Below, piece by piece: positions 36,665 through 44,894 of a DNA stretch of 44,894 bases. The stretch covers positions 1-44,894 of the forward strand of contig NZ_CAJURR010000020.1 of assembly GCF_910589175.1 (NCBI RefSeq), given 5' to 3'. Under the pieces are notes generated by a model. It made no database searches and had not been told where the DNA came from. It saw only the letters and a list, made by a program, of their open reading frames with translations. Position 1 is the first letter of the stretch, and each line of letters begins with the position of its first letter. Position numbers and translations under genes: made by a program. The stretch is from an uncultured Lactobacillus sp. Its GTDB lineage: Bacteria; Bacillota; Bacilli; Lactobacillales; Lactobacillaceae.

Positions 36665-36793
36665 ATTTAATTCCTCCAGAATTCACAATGTTTATATTTT
36701 ATCCTAATTGGTATATAAATTAAAGCTAAATATAATAGTGTTTTATGACAAATTTTCGAATATTGGTATAGCTCAATCGTGATAGTTCGCACT

Positions 36794-36807
36794 TGTAATC
36801 GTTATCA
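36794..36807 (+). promoter_or_regulatory. cre-like site upstream of the mannose-type PTS operon
   Basis: TGTAATCGTTATCA matches TGWAARCGYTWNCW at 13 of 14 positions. It lies between the OppA terminator and the EIIAB start, suggesting CcpA control. Confidence 0.5.
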
Positions 36808-36816
36808 TTGCTGATA

Positions 36817-36854
36817 CAAAAAGAAGACCCTACTTGATGAGAGTAGAGTCTTCT
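36817..36854 (-). terminator. Intrinsic terminator of the oppA gene
   Basis: On the minus strand AGAAGACTCTACTC pairs with AGTAGGGTCTTCT and is followed by TTTTT. It lies about 90 bp past the OppA stop. Confidence 0.75.
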
Positions 36855-36944
36855 GAAGGAATATAACTATGAAAATTTTATTTAATGAAATATTATTTAA
36901 GAATTGTGTTGAATATGTGAGGATTATAGGAAAATTTATTTTAA

Positions 36945-38708
36945 TTACTTAGTAAAGCCAACATCGTACCATCTACTATTGCTTGCTGATGGCTTAAGTG
37001 ACCAGCCAGTTACCTTGTTGTTAACTGCAGTTACTGACCAACTGTTTGTGGTAGGTACAACATAGGCATTGTCATACATCCATTGTTGCCACTTATCAAA
37101 TGCTTGTACACGGTACTTGTGGTTGAAGGCCTTAGTTGAGTCAATGTTAGTAAGAAGCTTAGATTGAGTTGGAGAAACAAAACGAGCCATGTTATATGGA
37201 GCACCTTCACTGTAAAGGTCCATTGGTGATGGTTCAGATGATAAACTCCAACCACCTTCAAAGACATCAATCTTAGGACTATCTGCTTGAACATCTTGTA
37301 CCCAAGAGTTGAATTCCATTGGACGACCACCAACAAATTTAGCATCTAAGCCAATCTTTTGCCATTGTTGGATGTAGTTAGTCCAAATCTTTTCAGCGTT
37401 TGGTTGTGTACCACGAACAGCAACGTTAATAGTTAACTTCTTACCATTTGGTTGACGACGGTATTTTTCACCCTTCTTCTTCTTGTAACCAGCCTTGTCT
37501 AATAACTCGTTAGCTTTCTTCAAGTTGTATGGGTAACCCTTAATACTCTTATCAGAGAAGTCGCCAAATTGTGCTGGAATCAAAGTATTAACTCTAAATG
37601 ATAAACCATTGCTGTAACGCTTGTTAACAGCATCGATATTCATTGCATAAGCCATCGCCTTACGTAATGAAACATTGTTCATCTTAGCGTTCTTATCTTC
37701 AACGTTCTTACCAGTCTTCTTATCAAACTTACCTACTTTAAATCCTAAGTAGTTGTAAGAAAGTGGAATTTTACCAATAAAGTTAACGCCCTTAGTATCC
37801 TTAACATTGTTCCATTGAGCGTTAAGCACACCAGTAATATCAAACTTGTGACTCTTAATAGCTTGAGAAACAGAGTTAGTTCCGATTACTTCCATAGTAA
37901 TCTTGTCTAAGTTTGGCTTACCACGCCAGTAATATTCATTTGGTACATAAGTAACTGATTGACCACGAACAACTTTTTGAACCTTGTATGGACCAAAGAA
38001 AAGTGGCTGTTTACGAACCTTATCATCTGATAAAAGTTTATCAAACGGTACATCCTTTAAGTAGTGGTACGGTTCAGCGCTTTCTAGGAAGTAACCATTA
38101 CCTGATTGAAGCATACCTGGCTTCATTTCCTTAAAGTGAAGTACAACTTTTCGACCATCTTCACCATTTGGCATTTCAATACCGGAAATCTTGTCAGCCT
38201 TACCCTTGTGATATTCATCTAAACCAACCAGGTTAGCTAAAGAATCCGTATATCTTGAAGTCTTGGTCTTAGGATTACCAACAATTTCGTAAGCATATTC
38301 AACGTCCTTAGCAGTTACTTGTTTACCGTCAGACCACTTAACGCCCTTCTTAACTTCAATGGTAATAGTCTTAGCATCCTTATCTAACTTAAAGGTAGCT
38401 GCACCCTTGTTGTTAATCTTGTAGCTATCATCAGTTGAAAATAATGCCTCTAAGCCTGGTTCTTGAATTGTACTATCAGTTACAGTATCAGATAATTCTG
38501 GTAAGAAAATACCTGTGAAAGGTGAGTCACTTTCAATTGCGTACTTTAATGTTCCACCCTTTTTAACTTGCTTCTTAGGAACTGCTTCCTTAAAGCTAAC
38601 TTTCTTATCGCTAGCATTATTATTGTTGTTGTTATTCCCACAAGCAGTTAAAGTTAATGCCGCACCGGACAATACTGTAATTGCTCCTAACCACTTAACT
38701 TTTTTCAA
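36945..38708 (-). CDS. Oligopeptide ABC transporter substrate-binding lipoprotein (OppA-like)
   Basis: A 587-residue extracytoplasmic peptide receptor. The lipobox places the lipidated Cys at residue 23 (TLTACGNNN), after a hydrophobic signal. Family segments are seen: IEVKKGVKWSDGKQVTAKDV (SBP family 5 signature), LRKAMAYAMNIDAVN and DVFEGGWSLSSEPSPMDLY. Translation starts at TTG 38708, with GGGGGAG at good spacing. No Opp permease or ATPase gene is adjacent, so it must feed a transporter encoded elsewhere. Lactobacilli often carry several orphan OppA receptors that widen peptide uptake. Confidence 0.9.
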   Translation of the reverse strand: MKKVKWLGAITVLSGAALTLTACGNNNNNNNASDKKVSFKEAVPKKQVKKGGTLKYAIESDSPFTGIFLPELSDTVTDSTIQEPGLEALFSTDDSYKINNKGAATFKLDKDAKTITIEVKKGVKWSDGKQVTAKDVEYAYEIVGNPKTKTSRYTDSLANLVGLDEYHKGKADKISGIEMPNGEDGRKVVLHFKEMKPGMLQSGNGYFLESAEPYHYLKDVPFDKLLSDDKVRKQPLFFGPYKVQKVVRGQSVTYVPNEYYWRGKPNLDKITMEVIGTNSVSQAIKSHKFDITGVLNAQWNNVKDTKGVNFIGKIPLSYNYLGFKVGKFDKKTGKNVEDKNAKMNNVSLRKAMAYAMNIDAVNKRYSNGLSFRVNTLIPAQFGDFSDKSIKGYPYNLKKANELLDKAGYKKKKGEKYRRQPNGKKLTINVAVRGTQPNAEKIWTNYIQQWQKIGLDAKFVGGRPMEFNSWVQDVQADSPKIDVFEGGWSLSSEPSPMDLYSEGAPYNMARFVSPTQSKLLTNIDSTKAFNHKYRVQAFDKWQQWMYDNAYVVPTTNSWSVTAVNNKVTGWSLKPSASNSRWYDVGFTK

Positions 38709-38752
38709 TTTGTTCTCCCCCTTTATGAGATGACTTAAATTTCTTGTTTTTG

Positions 38753-38781
38753 ATTATATGATATTAAAATGAAAAAAACAA
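38753..38781 (-). promoter_or_regulatory. Promoter of the oppA gene
   Basis: On the minus strand TTGTTT (38776-38781), 17 bp, TATAAT (38753-38758). The start of transcription falls about 40 bp before the TTG start codon. Confidence 0.6.
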
Positions 38782-38894
38782 TACAAAATTTAAATATTTT
38801 ATTGATAATTTTTGCTTTAATTAAAATTACAATAAAAATATATACTTTATGTGGTCTAACAAGGCTCGGCACTATTAAAATAAAGTTAAGCAAA

Positions 38895-38946
38895 TAAAAA
38901 AACTGCTACATTTTCCTTTTTAAAGCAGAAAGTATAGCAGTTTTTT
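38895..38946. terminator. Intrinsic terminator after the EamA transporter gene
   Basis: AAAAAACTGCTA and TAGCAGTTTTTT form the base of an imperfect hairpin, with further pairing TTTTC/GAAAG inside. It lies directly past the stop of the minus-strand EamA gene, in the gap before oppA. Confidence 0.65.
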
Positions 38947-38963
38947 CATATATTTTTTCTTAA

Positions 38964-39878
38964 TTAAGATTTCTTTTTAATATTTCTTTTAGGAGTAAAA
39001 TTTAAAGCCAATACTGAACCAATTACTAATAAGGTTCCCAGCCAATCCATCCCAGATATCACTAAACCGAAAATCAAAACTGAACCCACTGTAGCTGACA
39101 AAGGTTCAAAGGCATCTAGTAAACTTACAGTCGACGGTTTTACGTAGCGTAGAACGTTAGCCATAATTTGAAATGGAATAATCGTTCCGATAATAATTAT
39201 TGCACTTACGTCCAGCCATACTCTAGGTGTATTGGGGATTGCTGGAAACTGCGGATATACAATCGTCAGCCCAATTCCCGCAAATAGCATTCCCCAGCCA
39301 GTTACAACCAAACTTGATACTCTTTTAACAAGTTTAACTGGGATTAAAGTATAGCTCGCTTCTCCTACTGCTGATAGTAATCCAAAAAACAATGCCAGAG
39401 GAGTAATTGCTAGTTGATTAAAATTACCATGAGTAGATAATAAAAATACTCCAATAAAAGCTAGGATAGCAGCTAACACATCCAGTCTTCTTAATATTTG
39501 TTGATGAGTAACAGCTAAATAGGTCAGCACAAAAAATGGTCCAATAAACTGCAAAATCGTGGCAATTGATGCATTTGCCATCTCAATTGCAATAAAGTAA
39601 AAGACTTGTACTGGTAACAAGCCAAAAATCCCATATGCAATAATGTGAAAAGTATTTTTCCTATCTTTTAAAACTGAAAATGGCTTTTGATGTAAGATTG
39701 TCGCAATAATTAATAAAACAATCCCAGAGACAATTAATCTGATTTGGGTTAACCAAATTGGTGTGATATTACTACTCACTTTAAATAAAGATTCAGCAAA
39801 TAATCCAGAGATTCCCCACATTACTGCTGCTAAAGCAGCTAGAACTGTCCATAGCCTACTTTTTGACTGTTTATCCAT
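38964..39878 (-). CDS. EamA-domain (DMT superfamily) transporter
   Basis: A 304-residue permease with ten predicted helices in two EamA repeats (first about 10-140, beginning LWTVLAALAAVMWGISGLFA; second about 150-290). The repeat ends contain typical EamA motifs, for example SLLDAFEPLSATVGSVLIFG. The reading frame extends to a GTG at 39893 that is part of the ribosome site; ATG 39878, with GAGGAAAAG upstream, is the proper start. The substrate is unknown (an exporter of amino acids or metabolites is usual for the family). A structured RNA element with its own terminator lies about 118 bp upstream on the same strand. Confidence 0.87.
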   Translation of the reverse strand: MDKQSKSRLWTVLAALAAVMWGISGLFAESLFKVSSNITPIWLTQIRLIVSGIVLLIIATILHQKPFSVLKDRKNTFHIIAYGIFGLLPVQVFYFIAIEMANASIATILQFIGPFFVLTYLAVTHQQILRRLDVLAAILAFIGVFLLSTHGNFNQLAITPLALFFGLLSAVGEASYTLIPVKLVKRVSSLVVTGWGMLFAGIGLTIVYPQFPAIPNTPRVWLDVSAIIIIGTIIPFQIMANVLRYVKPSTVSLLDAFEPLSATVGSVLIFGLVISGMDWLGTLLVIGSVLALNFTPKRNIKKKS

Positions 39879-39995
39879 CCAACTTTTCCTCACAAATTAA
39901 AATTGATCTAAATCATCATAACATACTTAATCTGTGAATTTACTTTTCTCTAAAGTGATTACTCACACATATTTTAGTGAAGAAAATTCTGCAAC

Positions 39996-40089
39996 AAAAA
40001 AGGTGGTTCTATGACCACCCATAAGACGTCTTTTGGCAAGTAATCAGCTTACCTTTGTCGCGCGCCTGCTCAACATACTTTAATTGCTA
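39996..40089 (-). ncRNA. Candidate structured small RNA or riboswitch-like leader
   Basis: On the minus strand an extended -10 promoter (TG-C-TATAAT, 40095-40103) would start a roughly 94-nt RNA near 40089. It contains the hairpin GGTAAG-CTGATTA-CTTGCC, the palindrome AAGACGTCTT and a final terminator, GGTGGT-CATAGA-ACCACC plus six T (39996-40019). The core is GC-rich (GCAGGCGCGCGAC) in an AT-rich neighbourhood, which suggests selection on RNA structure. There is no ORF of sense. It fits either a free small RNA or a transcription-attenuating leader of the EamA transporter. I do not match it to a known family. Confidence 0.55.
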
Positions 40090-40130
40090 GTTATATTATA
40101 GCACTTTAGAGCTTATTTCTCGCTTCATAA

Positions 40131-40167
40131 AAAAATACTGCCCGAAAAATCGAGCAGTATTTTTTTA
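40131..40167. terminator. Intrinsic terminator of the beta-glucoside operon
   Basis: On the minus strand AATACTGCTCGA pairs with TCGGGCAGTATT around a short A/T loop, followed by seven T. It lies 7 bp after the phospho-beta-glucosidase stop codon. Confidence 0.8.
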
Positions 40168-40173
40168 ATTCAA

Positions 40174-41697
<1,524 letters not shown>

Positions 41698-41706
41698 TTA
41701 CATCAA

Positions 41707-43728
41707 CTAAGCCATTTGTGGATTTTCATTAGGTGAGGCTTCTTTTTCACTTGCACCTTCTAGATCTAAAATCTCTTGACCAACCTTGACTTCACCTTGA
41801 CGGACTACTGAAACTTTTTCATAATCTTTAGAATTTGTAACAACAATAGGTGTAGTAACGACATAACCAGCTGCATGAATTTCATCAATATCAAACTTAA
41901 CTAGCTCATCGCCAGCCTTAACTTCGTCACCCTTGGCAACTAAAGTTTCAAAGCCTTTACCTTGTAAGTTAACTGTATCCATACCAATGTGCATTAGAAT
42001 TTCTGTACCATCTTTTGTCTTCATACCAATTGCATGTCCTGTTGGGAAAGTCATTACAACTCTACCATCAGCTGGTGCATGTAAAACTCCTTGACTAGGT
42101 TCAATGGCTACACCTTCACCCATTGCACCACTTGAAAATACTTCATCTTTTACTTCAGATAATGGTAATAATTCACCATCTAGAGGACTAACTAATTCAG
42201 TTGATACATTTAAATCAGTATTACTTGCTAAACTTGGAGCAGCTTTAGCGATTGCATCAGCTTGATTTGCTACTTCTTGAACAGCCTTTGCTTGTTTTTC
42301 ATCATAAGCAGCATCAACGCTCTTCTTACCAAGTGCTATCTGTAGTACAAAACCTAAGACAAATGATACTGCCATGGCGATCATTAAACCATAAACACTC
42401 ATATCAACTCCGGTCTTTGGACCGATAGCAGTTGGAATAGAGAAGATTCCCATACCACCCATCATGTACATTCTGGTTCCAAAGAAACCAATTAAACCGC
42501 CACCAACACCAGCAGCAATACAACTTAAAATAAATGGCTTTTTACGTGGAAGAGTTACACCATAAATAGCTGGTTCAGTAACACCAAAGATTCCTGAGAT
42601 AAATGCTGGCAGCGCAATTCCCTTTAATTTTTGATCTTTTGTTTGTAATAAAATTGCTAAAACAACACCAATTTGTGCAAAAGAAGCACCTAATGACAAT
42701 CCTAAAATTTGGTCATATCCCATGGCAGCTACGTTAGACATCATAACTGCGACAAATCCCCAGTGAACACCGAAGATAACAAATACTTGCCAGAAACCAC
42801 CGAGTAAAACTCCGGCTAAAACGGGACTAAAGCCGTAAATAGCTGAAGTCATAGCAGCTAATGCATTACCAATCCAAGTAGCAATTGGTCCTATAATCAA
42901 AAAAGTCAATGGAACAACAATTAACAAGGTAACAAATGGTACTAAGAAAGTTTTTACAACAGTTGGAATCCACTTTTTACACCATTTTTCAATAATTGAA
43001 GCAAACCATACTGCCAAAATTATTGGAATAACAGTTGAGGTATAGTTCATAGAAATAATTGGAATACCTAAGAAAGTTGCATGCACTTGTGAATGTAGAA
43101 AAGTGCCATTAAATATGTCAAACAAGACTTTTTTACTGCTGTTCATAGCTACCATGGCTGGATAACACATAGCAGCTCCAATTGTAATAGCAGTAAAGCG
43201 GTCAACTTTAAATTTCTTCGCACTGGTAATGGCTAGGATAAGCGGTAAAAAGTAAAAGAAGCCATCACCAATTGCATATAATACCTGATAAGTACCGGAG
43301 TTTTGCGAAAGCCAACCAAAGGAGGCACACATAGCAGTTAAACCTTTAATCATACCAGCTGCAGCCATTGGTCCCAAGATAGGTGTAAAAATACCTGAAA
43401 TCAAATCAATAGCTTTATCCATCAAACTCATATTACTATCTTCAAGATCGTCATCGGCTACTTGACCACCGCCAGAAAAGCCGCCTTCTTTTAAGATAGC
43501 GTCATAAACATCAGCTACTTCATTGCCAATAACAACTTGATATTGACCGCCTGCTTTAACCACAGTTACAACACCATCTGTGTCTTTTAAGGCATCATCG
43601 TTTGTCTTTTTCTCATCTTTTAACTTAAAACGTAAACGGGTTGTGCAGTGAACTACACTAATCACGTTGTCTTTTCCGCCAACGTCTTTAATAATTGTTT
43701 TTGCTAGACCATCGTAATTCTTAGCCAT
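41707..43728 (-). CDS. bglP: Beta-glucoside PTS EIIBCA
   Basis: A 673-residue three-domain permease in the order B-C-A. EIIB has the phospho-Cys28 (VHCTTRLRF). EIIC (about 105-470) is the membrane channel with FISGIFGVTEPAIYGVTLPR. EIIA (about 510-650) has the phospho-His in ILMHIGMDTVNL. It imports and phosphorylates aryl-beta-glucosides or cellobiose, whose products are cleaved by the GH1 enzyme encoded next. Upstream is a RAT/terminator switch controlled by the BglG/LicT protein encoded before it. The C-terminal tail (ASEKEASPNENPQMA) is an unstructured extension. Confidence 0.94.
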   Translation of the reverse strand: MAKNYDGLAKTIIKDVGGKDNVISVVHCTTRLRFKLKDEKKTNDDALKDTDGVVTVVKAGGQYQVVIGNEVADVYDAILKEGGFSGGGQVADDDLEDSNMSLMDKAIDLISGIFTPILGPMAAAGMIKGLTAMCASFGWLSQNSGTYQVLYAIGDGFFYFLPLILAITSAKKFKVDRFTAITIGAAMCYPAMVAMNSSKKVLFDIFNGTFLHSQVHATFLGIPIISMNYTSTVIPIILAVWFASIIEKWCKKWIPTVVKTFLVPFVTLLIVVPLTFLIIGPIATWIGNALAAMTSAIYGFSPVLAGVLLGGFWQVFVIFGVHWGFVAVMMSNVAAMGYDQILGLSLGASFAQIGVVLAILLQTKDQKLKGIALPAFISGIFGVTEPAIYGVTLPRKKPFILSCIAAGVGGGLIGFFGTRMYMMGGMGIFSIPTAIGPKTGVDMSVYGLMIAMAVSFVLGFVLQIALGKKSVDAAYDEKQAKAVQEVANQADAIAKAAPSLASNTDLNVSTELVSPLDGELLPLSEVKDEVFSSGAMGEGVAIEPSQGVLHAPADGRVVMTFPTGHAIGMKTKDGTEILMHIGMDTVNLQGKGFETLVAKGDEVKAGDELVKFDIDEIHAAGYVVTTPIVVTNSKDYEKVSVVRQGEVKVGQEILDLEGASEKEASPNENPQMA

Positions 43729-43750
43729 AGCTCTTTCCTCCCAATAATAA

Positions 43751-43811
43751 AACCCAAGCTACTCAAAAACTAAAGAACATACCTGTTCAGTGTCTTTCAG
43801 TAACTTGGGTT
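43751..43811 (-). terminator. Conditional terminator ahead of bglP
   Basis: On the minus strand AACCCAAGTTACT (43799-43811) pairs with AGTAGCTTGGGTT (43751-43763), 13 bp with one G-T, followed by TTTATT. Its 5' arm overlaps the 3' end of the RAT site, so binding of the antiterminator protein prevents its formation. Confidence 0.8.
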
Positions 43812-43838
43812 CTTGCCTAATCGAATTAGTAACATACC
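43808..43838 (-). promoter_or_regulatory. Ribonucleic antiterminator (RAT) site upstream of bglP
   Basis: A 31-nt minus-strand element beginning GGTATGTTACTAATTCG and ending ATTAGGCAAGAACC. It follows the LicT/BglG RAT layout (GGATTGTTACT...AGGCAAAACC) and overlaps the terminator by 4 nt. Confidence 0.85.
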
Positions 43839-43852
43839 TAAGTATGAAATAT

Positions 43853-44695
43853 TTATTTTTCTTGACGACTTGTTACCCGCCAAATATGTAAAACAAGGTA
43901 GAACTTATCGTCTGAATTTAAAGTCCATCCTTTTTTACTGTGTAAATAAGTTGCGATTCGTTCAGCCGTATCATAAGCATGATTATACTTAATCTTCATA
44001 AATCCTAATAGAGAACCATCAAGTTCTCCGCTCTTATGATGCTTATTTCTTAAAAGTCTTACTAATAATACTCTCAAGTGGGTAATAAAGCGGCTATAGT
44101 TAAATGACTCTGTATCTAAGGTCATTTGGTATTGGTATTGAATAATATCAATAATTCCACTTATTAATTCAGTTATTTCAACTGTTTCTTGCACTTGATC
44201 ATTATCAGATGCCGCATTAACAAAGTGATAAGTCATAAAAATACTTTCACTTACTGGCAAGTTAACATTCATTTCTTTATTAATTAAAGCAATAACTTTT
44301 TCACTAATTTTATATTCCTTAGGAAAAAGATTCTTAACTTCCCAACGTGTATTGGCAGCACTAATATCAATATTATCTTCAATTCTTGAAAGGGCAAAAT
44401 CAATATGATCAGCTAAAGCCAAGTATTGAAAATCGTTGAACTTTACATTCAATAGTGGCTCCACCATCTGGATCACCTTATTGGTTAAATCGATAGTCGA
44501 AGCGTTTATTTCTTTAACTTGGTTAACTTCATCCTGATGAGAGTTAGCAATGAAACGTCTTTCAATTTTACTTTCATCAATCTTATCACCCTTTTTTAGG
44601 CCAAAGCCAACACCTTTACCTAGGACTACTTGTTCTTGACCTTGGTCGTCCTGAACCAAGGCTGCACTATTATTAAATGTTTTAAGAAATATCAT
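43853..44695 (-). CDS. licT: BglG/LicT-family transcription antiterminator
   Basis: A 280-residue RNA-binding antiterminator. The CAT RNA-binding domain spans residues 1-55 (FNNSAALVQDDQGQEQVVLG, GFGLKKGDKI). Two PTS-regulation domains follow: PRD1 (about 65-170, with ALADHIDFAL) and PRD2 (about 172-280, with FITHLRVLLVRLL and LVLHIW). PRD His residues are phosphorylated by HPr and by the EIIB of BglP, coupling activity to sugar supply. The reading frame reaches back to 44731, inside the leader terminator. ATG 44695 with AAAGGTGAT upstream is chosen and restores the usual length. Confidence 0.92.
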   Translation of the reverse strand: MIFLKTFNNSAALVQDDQGQEQVVLGKGVGFGLKKGDKIDESKIERRFIANSHQDEVNQVKEINASTIDLTNKVIQMVEPLLNVKFNDFQYLALADHIDFALSRIEDNIDISAANTRWEVKNLFPKEYKISEKVIALINKEMNVNLPVSESIFMTYHFVNAASDNDQVQETVEITELISGIIDIIQYQYQMTLDTESFNYSRFITHLRVLLVRLLRNKHHKSGELDGSLLGFMKIKYNHAYDTAERIATYLHSKKGWTLNSDDKFYLVLHIWRVTSRQEK

Positions 44696-44717
44696 CCGAC
44701 GAATCACCTTTATATAG

Positions 44718-44780
44718 AAAAAAGCCACCACAAATTACAATATACCTAGTTTAAGTATATCATCTTTATTTGTAGTAGCT
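44718..44780 (-). terminator. Conditional terminator in the licT leader
   Basis: On the minus strand AGCTACTACAAAT (44768-44780) pairs with ATTTGTGGTGGCT (44723-44735), 13 bp with two G-T pairs, followed by six T. It lies between the promoter and the licT start, overlapping a RAT-like element, so licT would control its own expression. Confidence 0.72.
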
Positions 44781-44804
44781 CAGACCTGATCGCATCAGTA
44801 ATCC
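44778..44804 (-). promoter_or_regulatory. RAT-like element in the licT leader (shortened)
   Basis: The minus-strand element runs GGATTACTG-ATGCGAT-CAGGTCTGAGC. Compared with the RAT consensus it lacks the GT of GGATTGTTACTG and has TCTGAGC in place of CAAAACC. The ACTG/CAGG core remains, and its 3' end overlaps the terminator stem. Confidence 0.5.
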
Positions 44805-44822
44805 GCTTATTTACAATAATTA

Positions 44823-44836
44823 TAATAGCGCTTACA
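44823..44836 (-). promoter_or_regulatory. cre site overlapping the licT-bglP-bglA promoter
   Basis: On the minus strand TGTAAGCGCTATTA matches TGWAARCGYTWNCW at 13 of 14 positions. It runs straight into a TATAAT-type -10 box (minus TATTATAATTATTG), so CcpA bound here would block the beta-glucoside operon promoter. Confidence 0.65.
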
Positions 44837-44894
44837 TATAATGGCTCTTTTGCAAATCCTGTTGATGGATAATTTTAAGAAGGAATTAAGCAGC

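Noticed and set aside
36665..36800. Sigma-54 (-24/-12) promoter for the mannose-type PTS
   Set aside because: No TTGGCAC-N5-TTGC-like element is found on the minus strand and no LevR-type activator gene is nearby.
39996..40089. Assignment of the small RNA to 4.5S/SRP RNA, 6S RNA or a known riboswitch
   Set aside because: The conserved SRP loop motifs are missing, the length is too short for 6S RNA, and no riboswitch core that I know is present. It is left as unassigned.

Overview
The window is AT-rich, low-GC Gram-positive DNA. Gene content (a YSIRK-type, LPQTG-anchored mucin-binding adhesin, PepT, PepD, many PTS permeases, T-box and LicT-type RNA control, LuxS, cre-like sites) points to a host-associated Lactobacillus, most likely of the gasseri/johnsonii group. 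That placement rests on protein character, not on a database match. No rRNA, tRNA, IS element, prophage or CRISPR array was seen.

Layout. 1-1500: a minus-strand MarR regulator plus two GNAT acetyltransferases, with a perfect inverted repeat under the MarR promoter and a divergent DUF1304 membrane protein. 2087-7501: a minus-strand carbohydrate ABC importer operon (ATPase, two permeases, lipoprotein) that also carries a beta-CASP/RNase J-like hydrolase. 7809-17861: housekeeping and accessory genes (PepD dipeptidase, secreted-type nuclease, aldo/keto reductase, LtrA, DnaQ-BRCT exonuclease, a degenerate class M-like sirtuin, a YetF/DUF3290 pair, PepT, a PAS protein, PnuC). 18288-22739: a 1483-residue mucus adhesin, followed by MscL. 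23333-28525: an alpha-glucoside PTS operon (glvA, an EIICB with two EIIB domains, an RpiR regulator, a small membrane protein, a free EIIA). 28934-29668: a second PAS protein.

29669-33583 is the sulfur amino-acid block. A cystine transporter sits behind a 36-codon leader peptide containing Cys-Cys-Cys-Asn-Cys and an intrinsic terminator, the textbook layout of a translation-coupled attenuator. It is followed by a T-box RNA, a 31-codon mini-ORF, a MetE-like methyltransferase and luxS. 33646-39878: a small membrane protein, a mannose-family PTS (IIAB-IIC-IID), an orphan OppA lipoprotein and an EamA transporter. 40174-44695: a beta-glucoside operon (LicT/BglG antiterminator, BglP EIIBCA, 6-phospho-beta-glucosidase) with two overlapping RAT/terminator switches and a cre.

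The best candidates for undescribed biology are the cysteine leader attenuator (29813-30050), a roughly 94-nt structured RNA with its own extended -10 promoter and terminator upstream of the EamA transporter (39996-40104), the mini-ORF between the T-box and the met gene, and the sirtuin-fold protein that has lost its catalytic residues.
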